From Saururus chinensis (lineage: Eukaryota; Streptophyta; Magnoliopsida; Piperales; Saururaceae): a stretch of 64,000 nucleotides of DNA. Made by a program: the position numbers and the translations under genes. This document shows positions 47,872 through 59,639 of the stretch, in pieces. The notes under the pieces are model-generated. The model was not told the DNA's origin and made no database searches. It saw only the letters and a program-made list of their open reading frames with translations. Position 1 is the first letter of the stretch; each line of letters opens with the position of its first letter. The stretch is from assembly GCA_035235625.1 (NCBI GenBank), contig CP141148.1, positions 36,519,057 through 36,583,056 on the forward strand. Direction: 5' to 3'.

Positions 47872-48590
47872 TGCCTCACAAAAATACAAGCCGGCAAAAA
47901 AAAATCAATAACAACAAAACATGCGGGGTCAGATGTTAAAAGTTTTTTTTCCCTTTTCTACAAGTAAACGGGTCTGCAAACAGCTTGCTCCTCAGCTTCC
48001 TTCTATTTTACTCAACAAGTAGCTCCTGCATAAGTAGAAAAGAAGAATCATAACAAAAATAGATGATTCTCTTTTACATGATAGAAAGGAAAACAACAAT
48101 AAAAAGGGAAAAAATACTCAATAAATGCTAAAAGGAGCAGGGCAAAGCAAACTTGTAGGCTTAAATGAAATTCCATTAGTCTCTGCATTAACCCATATAA
48201 GTTTGCCATTCCTAACCAAACCAAACCAGACCTCGTTCCAGTTTCATATTGAGGAAACTGAACCATCTACTTTGTAAAAACATCAATTTTCTCTCGTTTG
48301 AGAATTCTGATTCTCTTCAATCCAACTAGTGTCCTCGTCATCTCTAACAATTAGCAAACCTCATGAAACAGACCGCAGAACTGATTAAGATGGCCAACGG
48401 TAAATCCAGCAATACCCACATATAGCTAGCATCTACGATCACTGATCAATTAGTTCTTCTCAAATTTAGCAACTACAGCAAACAACCAAAACAAGAAGTT
48501 CTCTGACACAATGCCATCCTTCGGCACAAGTCTCCTTTACCTATTAAGTATCCAAACAAAAAATGGATGGGGCTACAAATAACCTAAAAA

Positions 48591-48945
48591 ACCTTTGTAC
48601 AGGTTCTCCTCAAAGTTCAAACCAAAGGAAGCTACACCATGGCATCCCTATTATATTAAGTTCAAAATAATGAACATTTGTAAATCGGCTCATAATTCGC
48701 CTTTTTTTACTTCATCACTTAAATTTAACTTGTGTCAACTTCATCTGCAAACAAAACAAAAACGAAAAAAAAAATCGAAACAACCTCAGAATCCTTTGTA
48801 TAGGTTCCCCTCAAACCAAACAAAGAGCTACACCATGGAAAGATGGTATCCCAGTTCATTAAGCTCAAATCAATTGAAAAATTGTAAACGCACAAATCGG
48901 CTCGTATTTTGCATTTTTTTCTACATTTTGCACTCAAATCAACCT
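48591..48945. repeat. ~205-bp diverged tandem duplication in the leader intron
   Basis: 48,591-48,745 and 48,797-48,945 share CTTTGTAYAGGTTCYCCTCAAA, AAGCTACACCATGG-like and AATCGGCTCRTA stretches. The duplication sits in the probable 5' UTR intron of the RS-rich gene. Confidence 0.65.
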
Positions 48946-49130
48946 TGTTTCGAAATCATCTTGAAAATGAATAAAAGGAAAACCTAAACAACTAGATAAT
49001 GTAACTCTGCACCTTCTGCCGCCAACAACAACATACAAATCTCAGTTCATCTTAACAGCTATTTCTGCTTAAAAAAACAGTTCAACGATTTCGATTAATT
49101 GGCAACAAAGCGTGAATCAACTTACTTGTG

Positions 49131-49280
49131 TATCATCGTTGAGGATGCTCAGCGTTAAGAAAAAAACGCCGTCAATTTCGCCGGACTTTTAGGGATCTTC
49201 CCACAGCGGAGCCATGGCATCTTCCCACTCTCCCGCATCACGGCACCAGAGGATCAGATTTAACCCCTCCCGCCGTGACC
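49131..49280 (-). promoter_or_regulatory. Probable 5' UTR exon and promoter of the RS-rich gene
   Basis: On the minus strand a GC-rich stretch ends at a strong donor (CACAA|GTAAGTTG, boundary 49,131/49,130). An acceptor (TTTTTGTGAG) sits a few bases before the ATG at 47,871, implying a ~1.25-kb leader intron. The promoter would lie just right of about 49,280. No TATA box is evident. Confidence 0.45.
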
Positions 49281-51562
49281 ATGGTTTGGTTTTGGTGGCA
49301 CGCGAGCTACGATTATCGGGGCTACCGACTCCGGAATCCGGAGTTTCGGGACTGCAAGTTGGCCATTGAACTTGGATCGGACCCTGCCCGAGTGGACCGG
49401 TAAAAACTACTTTTTATATAAAAAAACTTTATAATCTGTTTTTTTAAGATAAAAATTTAGATACTAGATAAGAAAATAACTCAAGTTTATTAATAAAGTT
49501 TTACTAAATTACCAATTGTTGATTACAAGGTTTGATAATATGCACAGTAACCATTAAGGCACCTTGCCACCTTAGCAAGTAACCTACCACCTCAGCCTCA
49601 TGTTACTGAGCACTTGTCACCATCTCATGTACGGAAGAGTTTTCATGCTCTCTCTTATAATAAGCGTACCATAAGAAACACATGTGAGTCCTTGATATTT
49701 AAGATTGGTGGTGCACATGCTGAGAAATGTTAGCACGCACCATTAGCATTAATATACGCTAACATGTGTGTCGTCAATCTTATGAATGAAGAGTTCTTAT
49801 GTGTTCCTTATACTGGGGTTATTGTTAAAGTAGAGCATTAAAAATGTTTCCCTCTAGTAAATATCTTCTTATTAGGGTTGTTAACAAGCTGAGTCACCTC
49901 GTCAAATAAACCTGGCTCAGCTCAAATTAGGCTCAACTCGAACTCGATTTGAGCTCGAATAGACACAAGCCAAGTTTGAACATGCTCCGTGTTTGAATAA
50001 GCTTGGCTTGAATGGAACTTGAACTCAACTCTACTCTACTCTGCTCGAGCTCAAGCTTAAATTCTAATATAATATTAAAATTATATATAAATAATATATA
50101 TAATAAGACTTATAATCACAAATATGTACTAATATCATGTATCATATATGATATATGAGTCATATTTATATCAGCCCAAGCTCACGTGCGTGAGCCCCGA
50201 CATCTCATGCTGTCAAATTTCTATAAGACAATACTCGTAACTTAGGGGCTAGATTGGATTTTGTCTCCTTGCGCACTGAGATCTCAATCCAATGTCCCAT
50301 GGTGCCTGGGCTCATGCTGACATGCGTGACCCTAAAGTCATATAAATTTTTTTTATGATATATATCCTCCTTAATTGTAATGAATATATAATTTCTATGT
50401 ATGATATATGTTTTTTAAAAATAAAAATTTTGGATACACAAACACTTATATACTCCTTTCGTCCCAATTAATAGCTCAATTTAGTTTTTTAAAATAAATT
50501 AAAATTAATTCAATTGAAAAACTAATTGGATCTATTAATTTAGAATATATAGCCAACATGATATGACACTAATATAACCAATAACTTCCAAAAGAAGTAT
50601 GACACTACAATTTGTAAAAGAATAATTAAAATATTTTTTTAAAAGTTGAAACATGTCACTAGGACTAGCCTTTGTTTACATACTATTTCTCGTCTTATAT
50701 GTACTTGTAATTTTTTAGAAACACAATAGTGCTAAAGAAAAGTTCTTTTATGAGTAATTTATAAGCATGTAAAGAAAATAAGATATAAAGAAGTAGATAA
50801 TAATACTACCTAAGGGAGTTTCTATTTTTTTGCATTTTTTAAGTGATTATGTGCACATAAAGAAAGAAAAATAGTAATGCTTCATTTTTTGAATATTTGT
50901 AACTAAAACTCATTTGTCATAATTTTCTTTTTTCCTTGTGACTATAGTCAGTTGTTCAAGGTACAGTCGTAATATTTATTAAAGCAAATTTATTAATATT
51001 TAATGTTGTAAGCATCTTTGTAACAACCCATTTTTCGGTTACGCTTAACCCGGGAGGGTTAAGGGTAATTTGGTAATTTAAGATTAAATATTAAGGGTTT
51101 TTATTAGATAAAATACCCGTTACCAGATAGAGCTTGGCATAACGAGCGTAACGATTTGAAGAACGCGCAAAACGGAGGTCGGGACCGGAAATTACGATAT
51201 TTGAGAAACGTGCTTTATAGGCGGGACCCACTTGGAAATAGTGTGATTTATTACTTTAAGTGGGTTGGTATCGAAGGGCTCGTCAATACGAGTCCAACAG
51301 TACCAAGAACGCGCGAATCCGAATCTGGGGTAAGAAGATACGCGCGTTTGTAATTTGGAGTATAAAAATAAAAAGAAAAAGAAAAAGAAAAATTGGAACC
51401 GCGTGCGATGGACGCGCGCGGTACGCGCGATCGCAACGCGTGGTCGTCGCACGCACGGTGCGTATCAGCGGGCGCCGCCGTTTCTGGCAGCGTCGCGGTA
51501 TAACGCGGTGCGGCGCCGCGGGTTTAACAGTGCGGCGCCGTTGATTTCGGCTCGGCTCGGGC

Positions 51563-51570
51563 TATAAATA
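51563..51570 (+). promoter_or_regulatory. TATA box of the nested solo LTR
   Basis: TATAAATA in a GC-rich context (CGGGCTATAAATAGCCC), about 545 bp into the LTR. It is a plausible retrotransposon core promoter that may still fire. Confidence 0.65.
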
Positions 51571-51659
51571 GCCCATTTCTGCAGTTTTTCAGACGGGAAC
51601 TTCTCTACCCCCGTTTCTGACCGTTCTGAGGCCGATTAAGGCCGTTCAAGATCTGTTTC

Positions 51660-52110
51660 CTACTAAATCGAGTATGCTCTACGCAATGGAGCTGTCCGTT
51701 CTTCGAGTTGGAGACCGTATGATGAAGAAACATCCCAAGACAAGAGGAGGTCCTGCCCGTTATCTTCATGCACCGACGAACTTCATTTTCTTAGTTTCTG
51801 GCCATCCCAACTCCGATTTAGTCAATTCAAGAGGCGTTCTTGACTAAATCGAGTATGTTCTACATGATGGAGGGTTCCATTTTCTGAGTTAGCAATCGTA
51901 TAAAGAAGAAACGCCCCAAGACAAGGAGAGGTTCTACCCTTACCGACGAACTTTGTTTTCTCTGTTTCTGGTCATCCCAACTCCGATTTAGTCGATTCAA
52001 GAGCCGTTCTTGACTAAATCGAAGGTGTTCTACGCGATGGTGGATTCCATTTTCTGAGCTGACAATCTTATAAGGAGGAAATGCCCCGAGATTAAGCAAG
52101 GCTCTGCCCG
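51660..52110 (+). repeat. ~175-bp tandem repeat in the nested solo LTR
   Basis: Three units (the last partial) begin near TGACTAAATCGA and carry CATCCCAACTCCGATTTAGT close to the end. They probably lie in the transcribed R-U5 part, downstream of the TATA box. Confidence 0.8.
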
Positions 52111-52246
52111 AACACCGAAACAAGAAAAAGGCACCCGAAGTAAGACGGGGTTCTATCCGTAGATGCCATTACTGTATGGGTTATGATGGAAGTAAGTATT
52201 TCTGATCTTCCGTACAGCATGTGCTAAGTTATGCTACGATTTATAT

Positions 52247-52930
52247 ATGTCATGCTATGTACCTATATACTATGTACCTATATACTATGCTATGTGCCTA
52301 TATGTCATGCTATATGCCTATATACTATGCTATGTACCTATATGCCATGCTATGTGCCTATATACTATGCTATGTGCCTATATACTATGCTATGTGCTTA
52401 TATGCCATACTATGTGCCTATATACTATGCTATGTGCCTATATGTCATGCTATATGTCTATATACTATGCTATGTACCTATATGTCATGCTATGTGCCTA
52501 TATACTATGCTATGTACCTATATACTATGTTATGTGCCTGTATGCCATGCTATGTGCCTGTATGCCATGCTATGTGCCGATATACTATGCTATGTACCTA
52601 TATGCCATGCTATGTGCCTATATATTATGCTATGTACCTATATGTCGTGCTATGTACCTATATACTATGCTATGTACCTATACACTATGGTATGTGCCTG
52701 TATGTCATGCTATGTGCCTGTATGCCATGCTATGTGCCTATATGCCATGCTATATGCCGATATACTATGCTATGTACCTATATGTCATGCTATGTGCCTA
52801 TATATTATGCTATGTACCTATATGTCGTGCTATGTACCTATATGTCATGCTATGTGCCTATATACTATGCTATGTACCTATATGCCATGCTATGTGCCTA
52901 TATGCCATGCTATGTACCTAGATGTCATGA
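52247..52930 (+). repeat. 20-bp minisatellite, about 34 copies
   Basis: The unit is of the form TATGTGCCTATATACTATGC with alternation at a few fixed positions (GTG/GTA, ATAC/ATGC/ATGTC). One early copy lacks 5 bp. Because 20 is not a multiple of 3 and the unit lacks stops, all three plus frames stay open for 220-250 codons. These frames encode Tyr/Cys/Met/Leu-rich repeats and are not genes. Confidence 0.95.
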
Positions 52931-53763
52931 TGTATACGTATATGACGTGTGTGGTCTCGCTCTATAGGTAGAGCGAGACGTGTAATTTGTGTTCTCGGTC
53001 TCGGCTCAGTGATAGAGCGAGATACGTGTATGAGATTTCGATCCCGCTCTATGGTAGAGCGAGATGTACGATTCCGTTAATTTATTAACTTCCTCTTGAC
53101 TCCGATATATGATGAGTGTTTGTATACTCTGATTAAATATTCGGATATATATATTTTATACGTATAATTTTGTGATGTTTGTAGTATGTAGTAACCATTA
53201 GGCAGAACTACGTTCGGATCCGATCGTATTGGAATAATATCCAATACGTACGTAGGCAACCAACGGCAAGGCAACGTTGGCCTGATCCAAATCATTATAA
53301 CAATATGTTTTATTCTGTTTTACACGCGACGAACTATGAAACTTCGTCGTGTGTACGTGTTCGTTACAACCTAAGTCTACGTACGAGGAAGCCTTAAAGC
53401 TCCATAGTGCGTAGACGAACGTTGTACCTCTCGCACTCAGACGATGGTTCTTGGCTCAAAAAAAGAGAAAATTTTTCTATTAGTGATTTTGTGGGCCCGG
53501 CTCGAGTCGGGTAGTTACAATCTTACTATGTGTGATACTTCATATATGTTAGATTTAATTATACTTTACTATTTTTTTAGTTTAAGCCCAATTTGAGTCT
53601 AAGCTTATAATTTACTTGTTACACTTGAACATCGAGTTGAGCTTTAGATTTTCAATTCAAGTTGAACTCGAATTAAAAATTTTGAGCTTTTTTCGAGCTT
53701 CGAGCCATGAGTAATTCGAGTCTAAGCCAAGCAAATTCAATACTTGGCTTATTAACACCCCTG

Positions 53764-54419
53764 CCTCTTATGTATTTAAAATTTTGTCCCTTAGTAATTC
53801 TAGAACCTCCCACTTTGAGGATCTATGTATGACTCATTGTACACTGCAAATTGTATATCTTTTTATTTCTAATCATTGCCTACTCTGCATTTACAAATCA
53901 TTAATCACACAAAATATTAATTATGCATTCGCTAGCACATAATCTATGTAATTGAGTTTTGAGTTTGATAAGAACACAATAACACATGGATGTCCTTCTT
54001 GTATGTGCATGGGGCTCGTGCATCATTGTCAGCGTGCCACTTGTATTCCTCAGTAAGCGTGCTACTTGTATTCCTCAGTACATAACATTACTCTATCTTA
54101 ATATCATTTGCTAATGTTTTAAGTTATGTAACTAGGATAATGAATTTGATTTTTGATGGTAATGAAGTATCATCTGAATATTATTGTTGGCTTTTAGGAG
54201 AGGTTGTCATTTCATATGTGGACAGATCCTCCGTTTCAAGAGAGCTGATATTGGAATTCATTAAGTACAGCGGGGAGTGGTACCAGAATTGCACTATGGG
54301 GCCAAATGGCCTATCATGTTATTAATCAAGAACTCTCTTAGTTACATGACAAATAAGGCCAAGGTGAAAAATTACAACAATCTACAGTTGATCACTAAGC
54401 AATGCTGACGAAGCACTTT
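53764..54419. other. Intergenic, nothing recognised
   Basis: Non-coding sequence between the hAT-like element and the stop codon of the PB1 gene, with a ~24-bp direct repeat around GTGC(C/T)ACTTGTATTCCTCAG at 54,033-54,080. The 3' UTR of the PB1 gene probably lies at its right edge. Confidence 0.4.
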
Positions 54420-56500
54420 TTACAAGAAGTCGTCAAAGATTCTATCTGAAATCGGTGCTGCTGAGATTCTTCTTTCTATACTTTTATCGTCTTGAGTTGC
54501 ATCCGAAAGAGTTACATATCCTTCTTGCATAATCAGTCTCTGCGTATACAAGATAATGATCAACTAATGATTAAGGCTTTAAACCAACGGAGTGTTAGGA
54601 TAGGTATGCCACAGGGTCAGGTTTTTTTAAACCCGAACTTAATATTATTTAAAAAATGAAAACTCGAACTTGGGTTGCATTTAGAAACCCAAACCCGATC
54701 TATTATGGTCAGGTAGGGCCGAGTTTTATCAAAATACAAAGACATATATAAGTTTAATCGGGTGAGTTGGATTATCTAAAATCCGAACCTAACCTAAAAA
54801 ACTATTCGGAGACAGGATACGATACTCTAAGAGGTCGGTGGCCCTGCACCTTCTAATCGGTCCTTAAGGACTCAAACAAGACTGGTTAGCGAATAAATGA
54901 CTGACTCAAGGCTTTGATATGGGCTAATTATCCTACTTGTCATGCCAGACATTTCTACCTGTATCACAGCCCTTACTCGCCTTACTTCATCCGTGACCTC
55001 AGAATTTGCATTGTAGGCTCCATGGTTCTTCTGCTCTAAGTACCAAATTATCAATTCTCGTTCGATCAATCCGTTTCCTGCCATAGACAAATCCAGACTT
55101 CAAAGAGAGATTGATATAATTTTTGAGAAATAGTAAATCAAATTTAAACAACTCAAATATTGATCAGACTTGGATTTATAGCATATGAATGGGATGGTAT
55201 TGCAATGTCTTATGACCTGCTTCTTCTTCTTTCAGGCGAATGATCAAATCCTGAGCACAACTTCGAAATTGCCCTTCGGTGATGAACAAGTCCTTCAACT
55301 TTTGAAGGCAGCCTGGCCTTTCTTCCTTTTCTGTAAGTAAAGATGATATTGTGTCTTAAATTTTTCCAATAAGAAAAAAGTTATGAAAAGACAAAAACAA
55401 TAATAGCAATAAAAGAGAAAGAGAAGAAACTATGCCTCCATCAAAACTATGTCCATTTGTTAAATCAGAGTATTCAGTGCAGCCTTTTATCATAAAATGT
55501 GGTCTTGGGCTCTCATTTCCTGGCTGCAGTAAAAGACATGCAAGCAATGAACAACCAAAGGGAATAGTGCTCTCTTGTACACATGAGCAAAAATGATACT
55601 TGCCACGCAAAATTAGTAAAGAAATAATGTTTAAACGTTCTGAACTTAATTCTATAGATTAACCATGAATGAATTATGATGGATTAAATTGCACAAGATT
55701 ACAACTACCTCTTCATGATCAAGACTACCCTCCTTGCTGCTAATCTTTGTCATTTTGTTTGGTCCTGAATCCTCTGATTCAGCTTTTTGTCTAGAACGTC
55801 GCCCGCTTGATCTGGTCATCTTGCATTCAGAATTAGGTGTTAACTTGCGGCTTTCTTCTGTTACAATTGTGGCTTTGCTGCTACTGATGCCAAAATAACC
55901 ACCAAAATTATCAACCATCATGAGAGATAGAATTCATGGCTACTACTTTAGCTTCAGTTAAATTTTACACAAAAAATACTGGTACAGGTCCATCCTCTAC
56001 AGCCATCACCCAGTGATTGAGGCCAAGCAACTCATAATGAGAAAAATACTGAATTGAGCCTTCAAGGAAGGCAGACTTTCAATATTCATTTCTATTAACT
56101 AAACAGAGCACACGATGCATATGCCGAAGAATCTACATGAACACCTTGAATTATTGGTGCAAGCAGAAGAGCAATTGATATCTGCAGCAGCGATATACAA
56201 CTGAATTGGGCGAGCGTTGGAACTTTGGAAAAAGATGTTCTTCATCTTGCTCAAATCATCGTCATTCTTAACAGGCACAAGCTGAAGATCACACCCCATA
56301 TCAGGATTCTTGTACTTGATCACAGCAATACTTGGAAAGGGCATGCAAGTTTTTTTCAGTTTCAGCTGTAGATTGACCATATTGATGCTCTTATCAACAT
56401 GAATGAGGCGTGTGAAGCCTCCTGTGTAACAAACTTTTTCAGCTTCTTTTTTAAACTCCCCACCATAGCTGCAAAGCACCGGAATTAAATTTCTGGGCAT
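54420..56500 (-). CDS. PB1-domain protein with MCM6-like winged-helix tail
   Basis: Six exons: 56,145-56,500; 55,709-55,883; 55,436-55,523; 55,217-55,330; 54,959-55,077; 54,420-54,539. They give 323 aa and all phases close. Residues 1 to about 105 form a PB1 interaction domain (VLCSYGGEF, YTGGFTRLIHVD, and an acidic LVPVKNDDDLSKM OPCA-like motif). Residues about 120-205 are a basic, Ser-rich linker. From about residue 213 to the end the sequence parallels the C-terminal winged helix of plant MCM6: DLIIRLKEEE, then ELIIWYLEQKNHGAY, then EVTDEVRRVRAVIQRLI, then a basic end. In MCM6 this domain binds CDT1; no AAA+ helicase is encoded here. The exon 3 donor is either GC (55,436) or GT (55,448), both in phase. 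An in-frame leader exon at 56,935-57,021 is possible. Function is unknown. Confidence 0.82.
54596..54831. repeat. GGGTCAGGT-type MITE in the PB1 gene's last intron
   Basis: It starts TAGGATAGGTATGCCACAGG and contains AACCCGAACTT and ATCGGGTGAG motifs shared with 10,850-11,045 and 19,521-19,724. It lies in the 419-bp last intron without disturbing the splice sites. Exact ends are uncertain. Confidence 0.45.
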
Positions 56501-56934
56501 GGCATGTAGATCTTGCAAGGAAATTAAAACTTTTGTCAGTGAAGAATTGTGAAGAAAAAGAAAGACCCAATTCAGAGTTCATCTGGGTACGCCATAAAAT
56601 AGCCAAATTCTATCTGTTTTCGACTTTGAAAAAGTATGGAATCAGTGAGATCAAGAGAAGAAAATTTGTTCTGTTAAAGTAATAATTCTAGCAGAAGCAG
56701 ATTTGAGATGAAGAGAGAAGGGACTTACTTCCTCTCTTTCCCTCTGAAATTGCAATTCTCTTCCAACTTCAAACACAATTCAGCACATGCAATCAAGAGT
56801 CTCCGTTGAATTTACTTCGGCAGAGAAGTGAGAGAGAGAAGATCCCTGTAACTAGTCAAACAAGAAACAAGAAAGAGAGGGAGGGAGGAAGAGGAAGGGA
56901 GAAGTGCTTTTAGATGGTGCCTGGAAGAACTTAC

Positions 56935-57040
56935 TGAAAGCAAACAGCCCGGCTGACAACAAACGCGAATCTTGAGGCTTTTAAGCTTAAACTCGCTCAT
57001 TTCAACCCGCTGCTGTGGCATCTGGAAAAGTGGTGACTAG
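56935..57040 (-). promoter_or_regulatory. Probable leader exon of the PB1 gene
   Basis: An exon-like stretch with ATG at 57,021 (MPQQRVEMSEFKLKSLKIRV) ends at a strong donor TTTCA|GTAAGTTC (56,935/56,934). A second leader exon may end at 56,727 (GAGGAA|GTAAGT). Whether these are 5' UTR or extra coding exons cannot be decided here; no known domain is visible in them. Confidence 0.4.
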
Positions 57041-59600
57041 CCGCAAAAGTCGCAACTTATGGGACTTGCTTATAAATTATAAGAGCCTGTTATATGAGCG
57101 CGGGCTCACGCTCCGATTGTCTATTTGTCTAACGGTATGACTGGTCGATTGTCCAATTGTGAGATTGTCCGAATGGGCCTCAGTGTCTATTTATCCGACT
57201 TGCCTCCTACTTTTGGAAGCGTTTTTCATACTCCCTAATTACCTTATTAGCATGTATGTCATCCATTTTAAAAATAGATGCTTTTGCTGTATTTCTTACG
57301 CTCGGCTCATTGTTAGAGCAGAGCAAAAAAAATGCTTCCCCCACTTTCACCCCTAGTTGCACAAGCTGCCTATGGCTTATAGGGTATTTTGTATTTAATG
57401 ACAAGCGAGAAAGCTGAAAAATACCATTTCTAGAATGTAATCTTTCACTTTTTTTATAATTTTTATTATAAATTTATGGATGAGAAGTCTCTCACTGGCA
57501 ACATGCTGAGCCAACCCCACTAGTAGCCCATATTGGGTATTAGGTCAGGCCTGCCCAGGCCCTGACCTGTTGGGGCCCCCTCAAAGGGCGGGCTTGGGCC
57601 CGGCCTGATGGGAGAGAAGAGAGACTTGAGCCAGCCCATAGGTCGGCCCACTCCCCCTCCTTCCCTTACATTTTTTTAAAAAAATTAAAATTAATAAAAA
57701 ATTTATTTTTTTATTAAAAAATTATAAATAGGGGTTAAAATTATCTTTTTGAGGTGGTGGCAATTTTGTAATTCCCCTTCCTTCTAAATTTGCTTTTTTA
57801 CAAATAAAATTGGGAGCTTAGAGTATCTCCAACGTGGGACGTCAAATCTATTTAGCATCCTATGTGGCCAGTCCAACCACCATTTGTATTTTTTTTTAAT
57901 TAGACCCACCTTTCTTTGTACATTCTTCTTTTATTTATCTTTTCACATTTTTCTTTAATATTAAAATAAAAAATTTAACATCTATAGTTGGAGTTTATGG
58001 GTCCCATTTGATCAATTTGAGCACTTATAATAACTATTTTTTAAGACCCCCATTAGAGATGCTCTTAGCCCCCAACGGCCCTTACTCCTACCCCCTCTTT
58101 CAACCACCCCACTTCTATTAACAAAGTCAATAGTTTATGTCTATTGCATGTATATGAGGTAGGCTGGCTAAAAAAAAGGCATGATAGACTTCTCATCCTT
58201 ACTAAAATCTTATTACATGTATTTTTATGCGCAATCATCAAAGAAAATGCTCAAAGCTTTGTGCATTAAAACTCCTAAAATGTCTAGAAGTTACTTGTGC
58301 TACAATTTTCTTTTTCTCAGTATGATGGGGTATAGCCCTCAATTTCATTGCATTAAAAAGATAAGAAAGAGTACAAAAATATATATAACACAAACAAGAC
58401 AAGAAAAAGAGAATTACATGCTCCCCTTCGTCTTTAAGATGAGGAAACTACTCAAGAGGTGGAGCAAAACGGGAAGAGGCCGAAAGTAAATTATTCATCT
58501 CATTGATATTATCAAAGCAAAAGAATCATTTTATATTGATGACCACCAATGAAAGTACCACTATTGCACTCACGCTAAAAAAAGAAATTGTAATTCAAAT
58601 AAAAGTAGTGAAAATTTATTTTCATGACAGGGGTGCTTAGTCTTGAGGGCTAGGGTTGCATTTCGGTTTGGTTCAAGTCGGTTCTTACAAGAACAAAACT
58701 TGAACTAAAATCAAAACTATAAGTTAATCAAAATTAAATCCAAACTGAACTGAGTAAAGAACCGATTTTGTTGAAACCTAATTGAAATCAAACCGAATCA
58801 AAACATAGATTGGAGTTAATCTTAGCTATTCATTTAAAATGAAGGGTTAAAGTTATATTTAGGGGTTGCTTGGGTGTTGAATTTTTGAAAAATGGAAGTG
58901 AAAATATTTGAAATTAATTTTAAAAATTTATTGCCGAATTTGAATTATGTTTGGTAACGAAAATTTTTAGAATAAAATTTGATATCATGTCAAACCCAAT
59001 TTTAAAACTTTAAACTAATATAATTCTCTCTTTAGAATTCGGATATGCATGTTATTGGCATTATTACGTTATTAAATTCGAACTCTATTAAACAAGATCC
59101 CATAAGGGTACGTAATTTTGAACTTTTAAAGTGAGCCTCACCTATATAACATATTTTTTGAGGCTCAAATTGATATGAGAGGTAATTATTGAAAAATATA
59201 GAATCTATAATTTTTGAAACTGACACTAGGAGTGGGAATCGACAGAATCACCTCATGAGGTGAGGTAATTCCAATTGATTTCGGCTCGAAACGGCATAGA
59301 ATCAACTTTTGTGAGGAATTTTTAATTCCACAACTATTTTACACACAAACATAATTCCAATAATTTGAGTCAAAAACAAGACAGAATCAACAGAATCTGA
59401 TTTCTATTTGATTCCTATTTTTTATAAGCAAAAACAGAACCAAAACTGAGATTGAGTCAGTGCTTTAGTTCTTGAAACCAAATTGGAATTGAATAAGTAA
59501 CTGAACTAGCCAATTTCGGTTTAGTTTCATCGGGTTCAATTTGGTTCCAAATTTTTGGTGTAGAGTCCGAACTTTTGGCGCTAGTTGGGGCAATTTTTGT
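57041..59600. other. Transposon-derived intergenic region, mostly unassigned
   Basis: 57,540-57,660 is rich in GGCCTG/GGGCTTGGGCCCGG. 58,640-58,800 and 59,225-59,560 are rich in AACCGA/TTCGGTTT motifs typical of the subterminal parts of non-autonomous hAT-like elements. 58,860-59,030 is AT-rich. No coding sequence or clear element boundary is recognised. Confidence 0.4.
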
Positions 59601-59639
59601 GGCTACTCATATGGGTTGGAAAAAGGTTATTTTTTAGGG

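Larger units (their letters stand above)
51019..53519 (+). mobile_element. Solo LTR (2.5 kb) nested in a hAT-like element
   Basis: It starts TGTAACAACCC and ends GAGTCGGGTAGTTACA, with a perfect 5-bp duplication ATCTT (51,014-51,018 and 53,520-53,524). It has a TATA box at 51,563-51,570. Downstream come two and a half ~175-bp tandem units (51,660-52,110), then the 20-bp minisatellite, then short AGAGCGAGA repeats (52,960-53,070). No protein-coding region is present. Confidence 0.88.
49873..53763. mobile_element. hAT-like element interrupted by a solo LTR
   Basis: The left end is TAGGGTTGTTAACAAGC and the right end in reverse is CAGGGGTGTTAATAAGC (14 of 17 match). It is flanked by octamers CTTCTTAT (49,865-49,872) and CCTCTTAT (53,764-53,771), matching at 7 of 8, as expected of hAT target duplications. 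Both arms carry CTCGAGCT/AACTCGA motifs. Without the 2.5-kb LTR it is about 1.4 kb long and has no transposase. Confidence 0.75.

Noticed and set aside
52221..52971. Three overlapping plus-strand reading frames of 224-248 codons
   Set aside because: They are the 20-bp minisatellite read in three frames, with no domain and no independent coding signal.
56500..56518. An upstream start for the PB1 protein at 56,518
   Set aside because: The codon there is TTG; the first ATG in frame is at 56,500.
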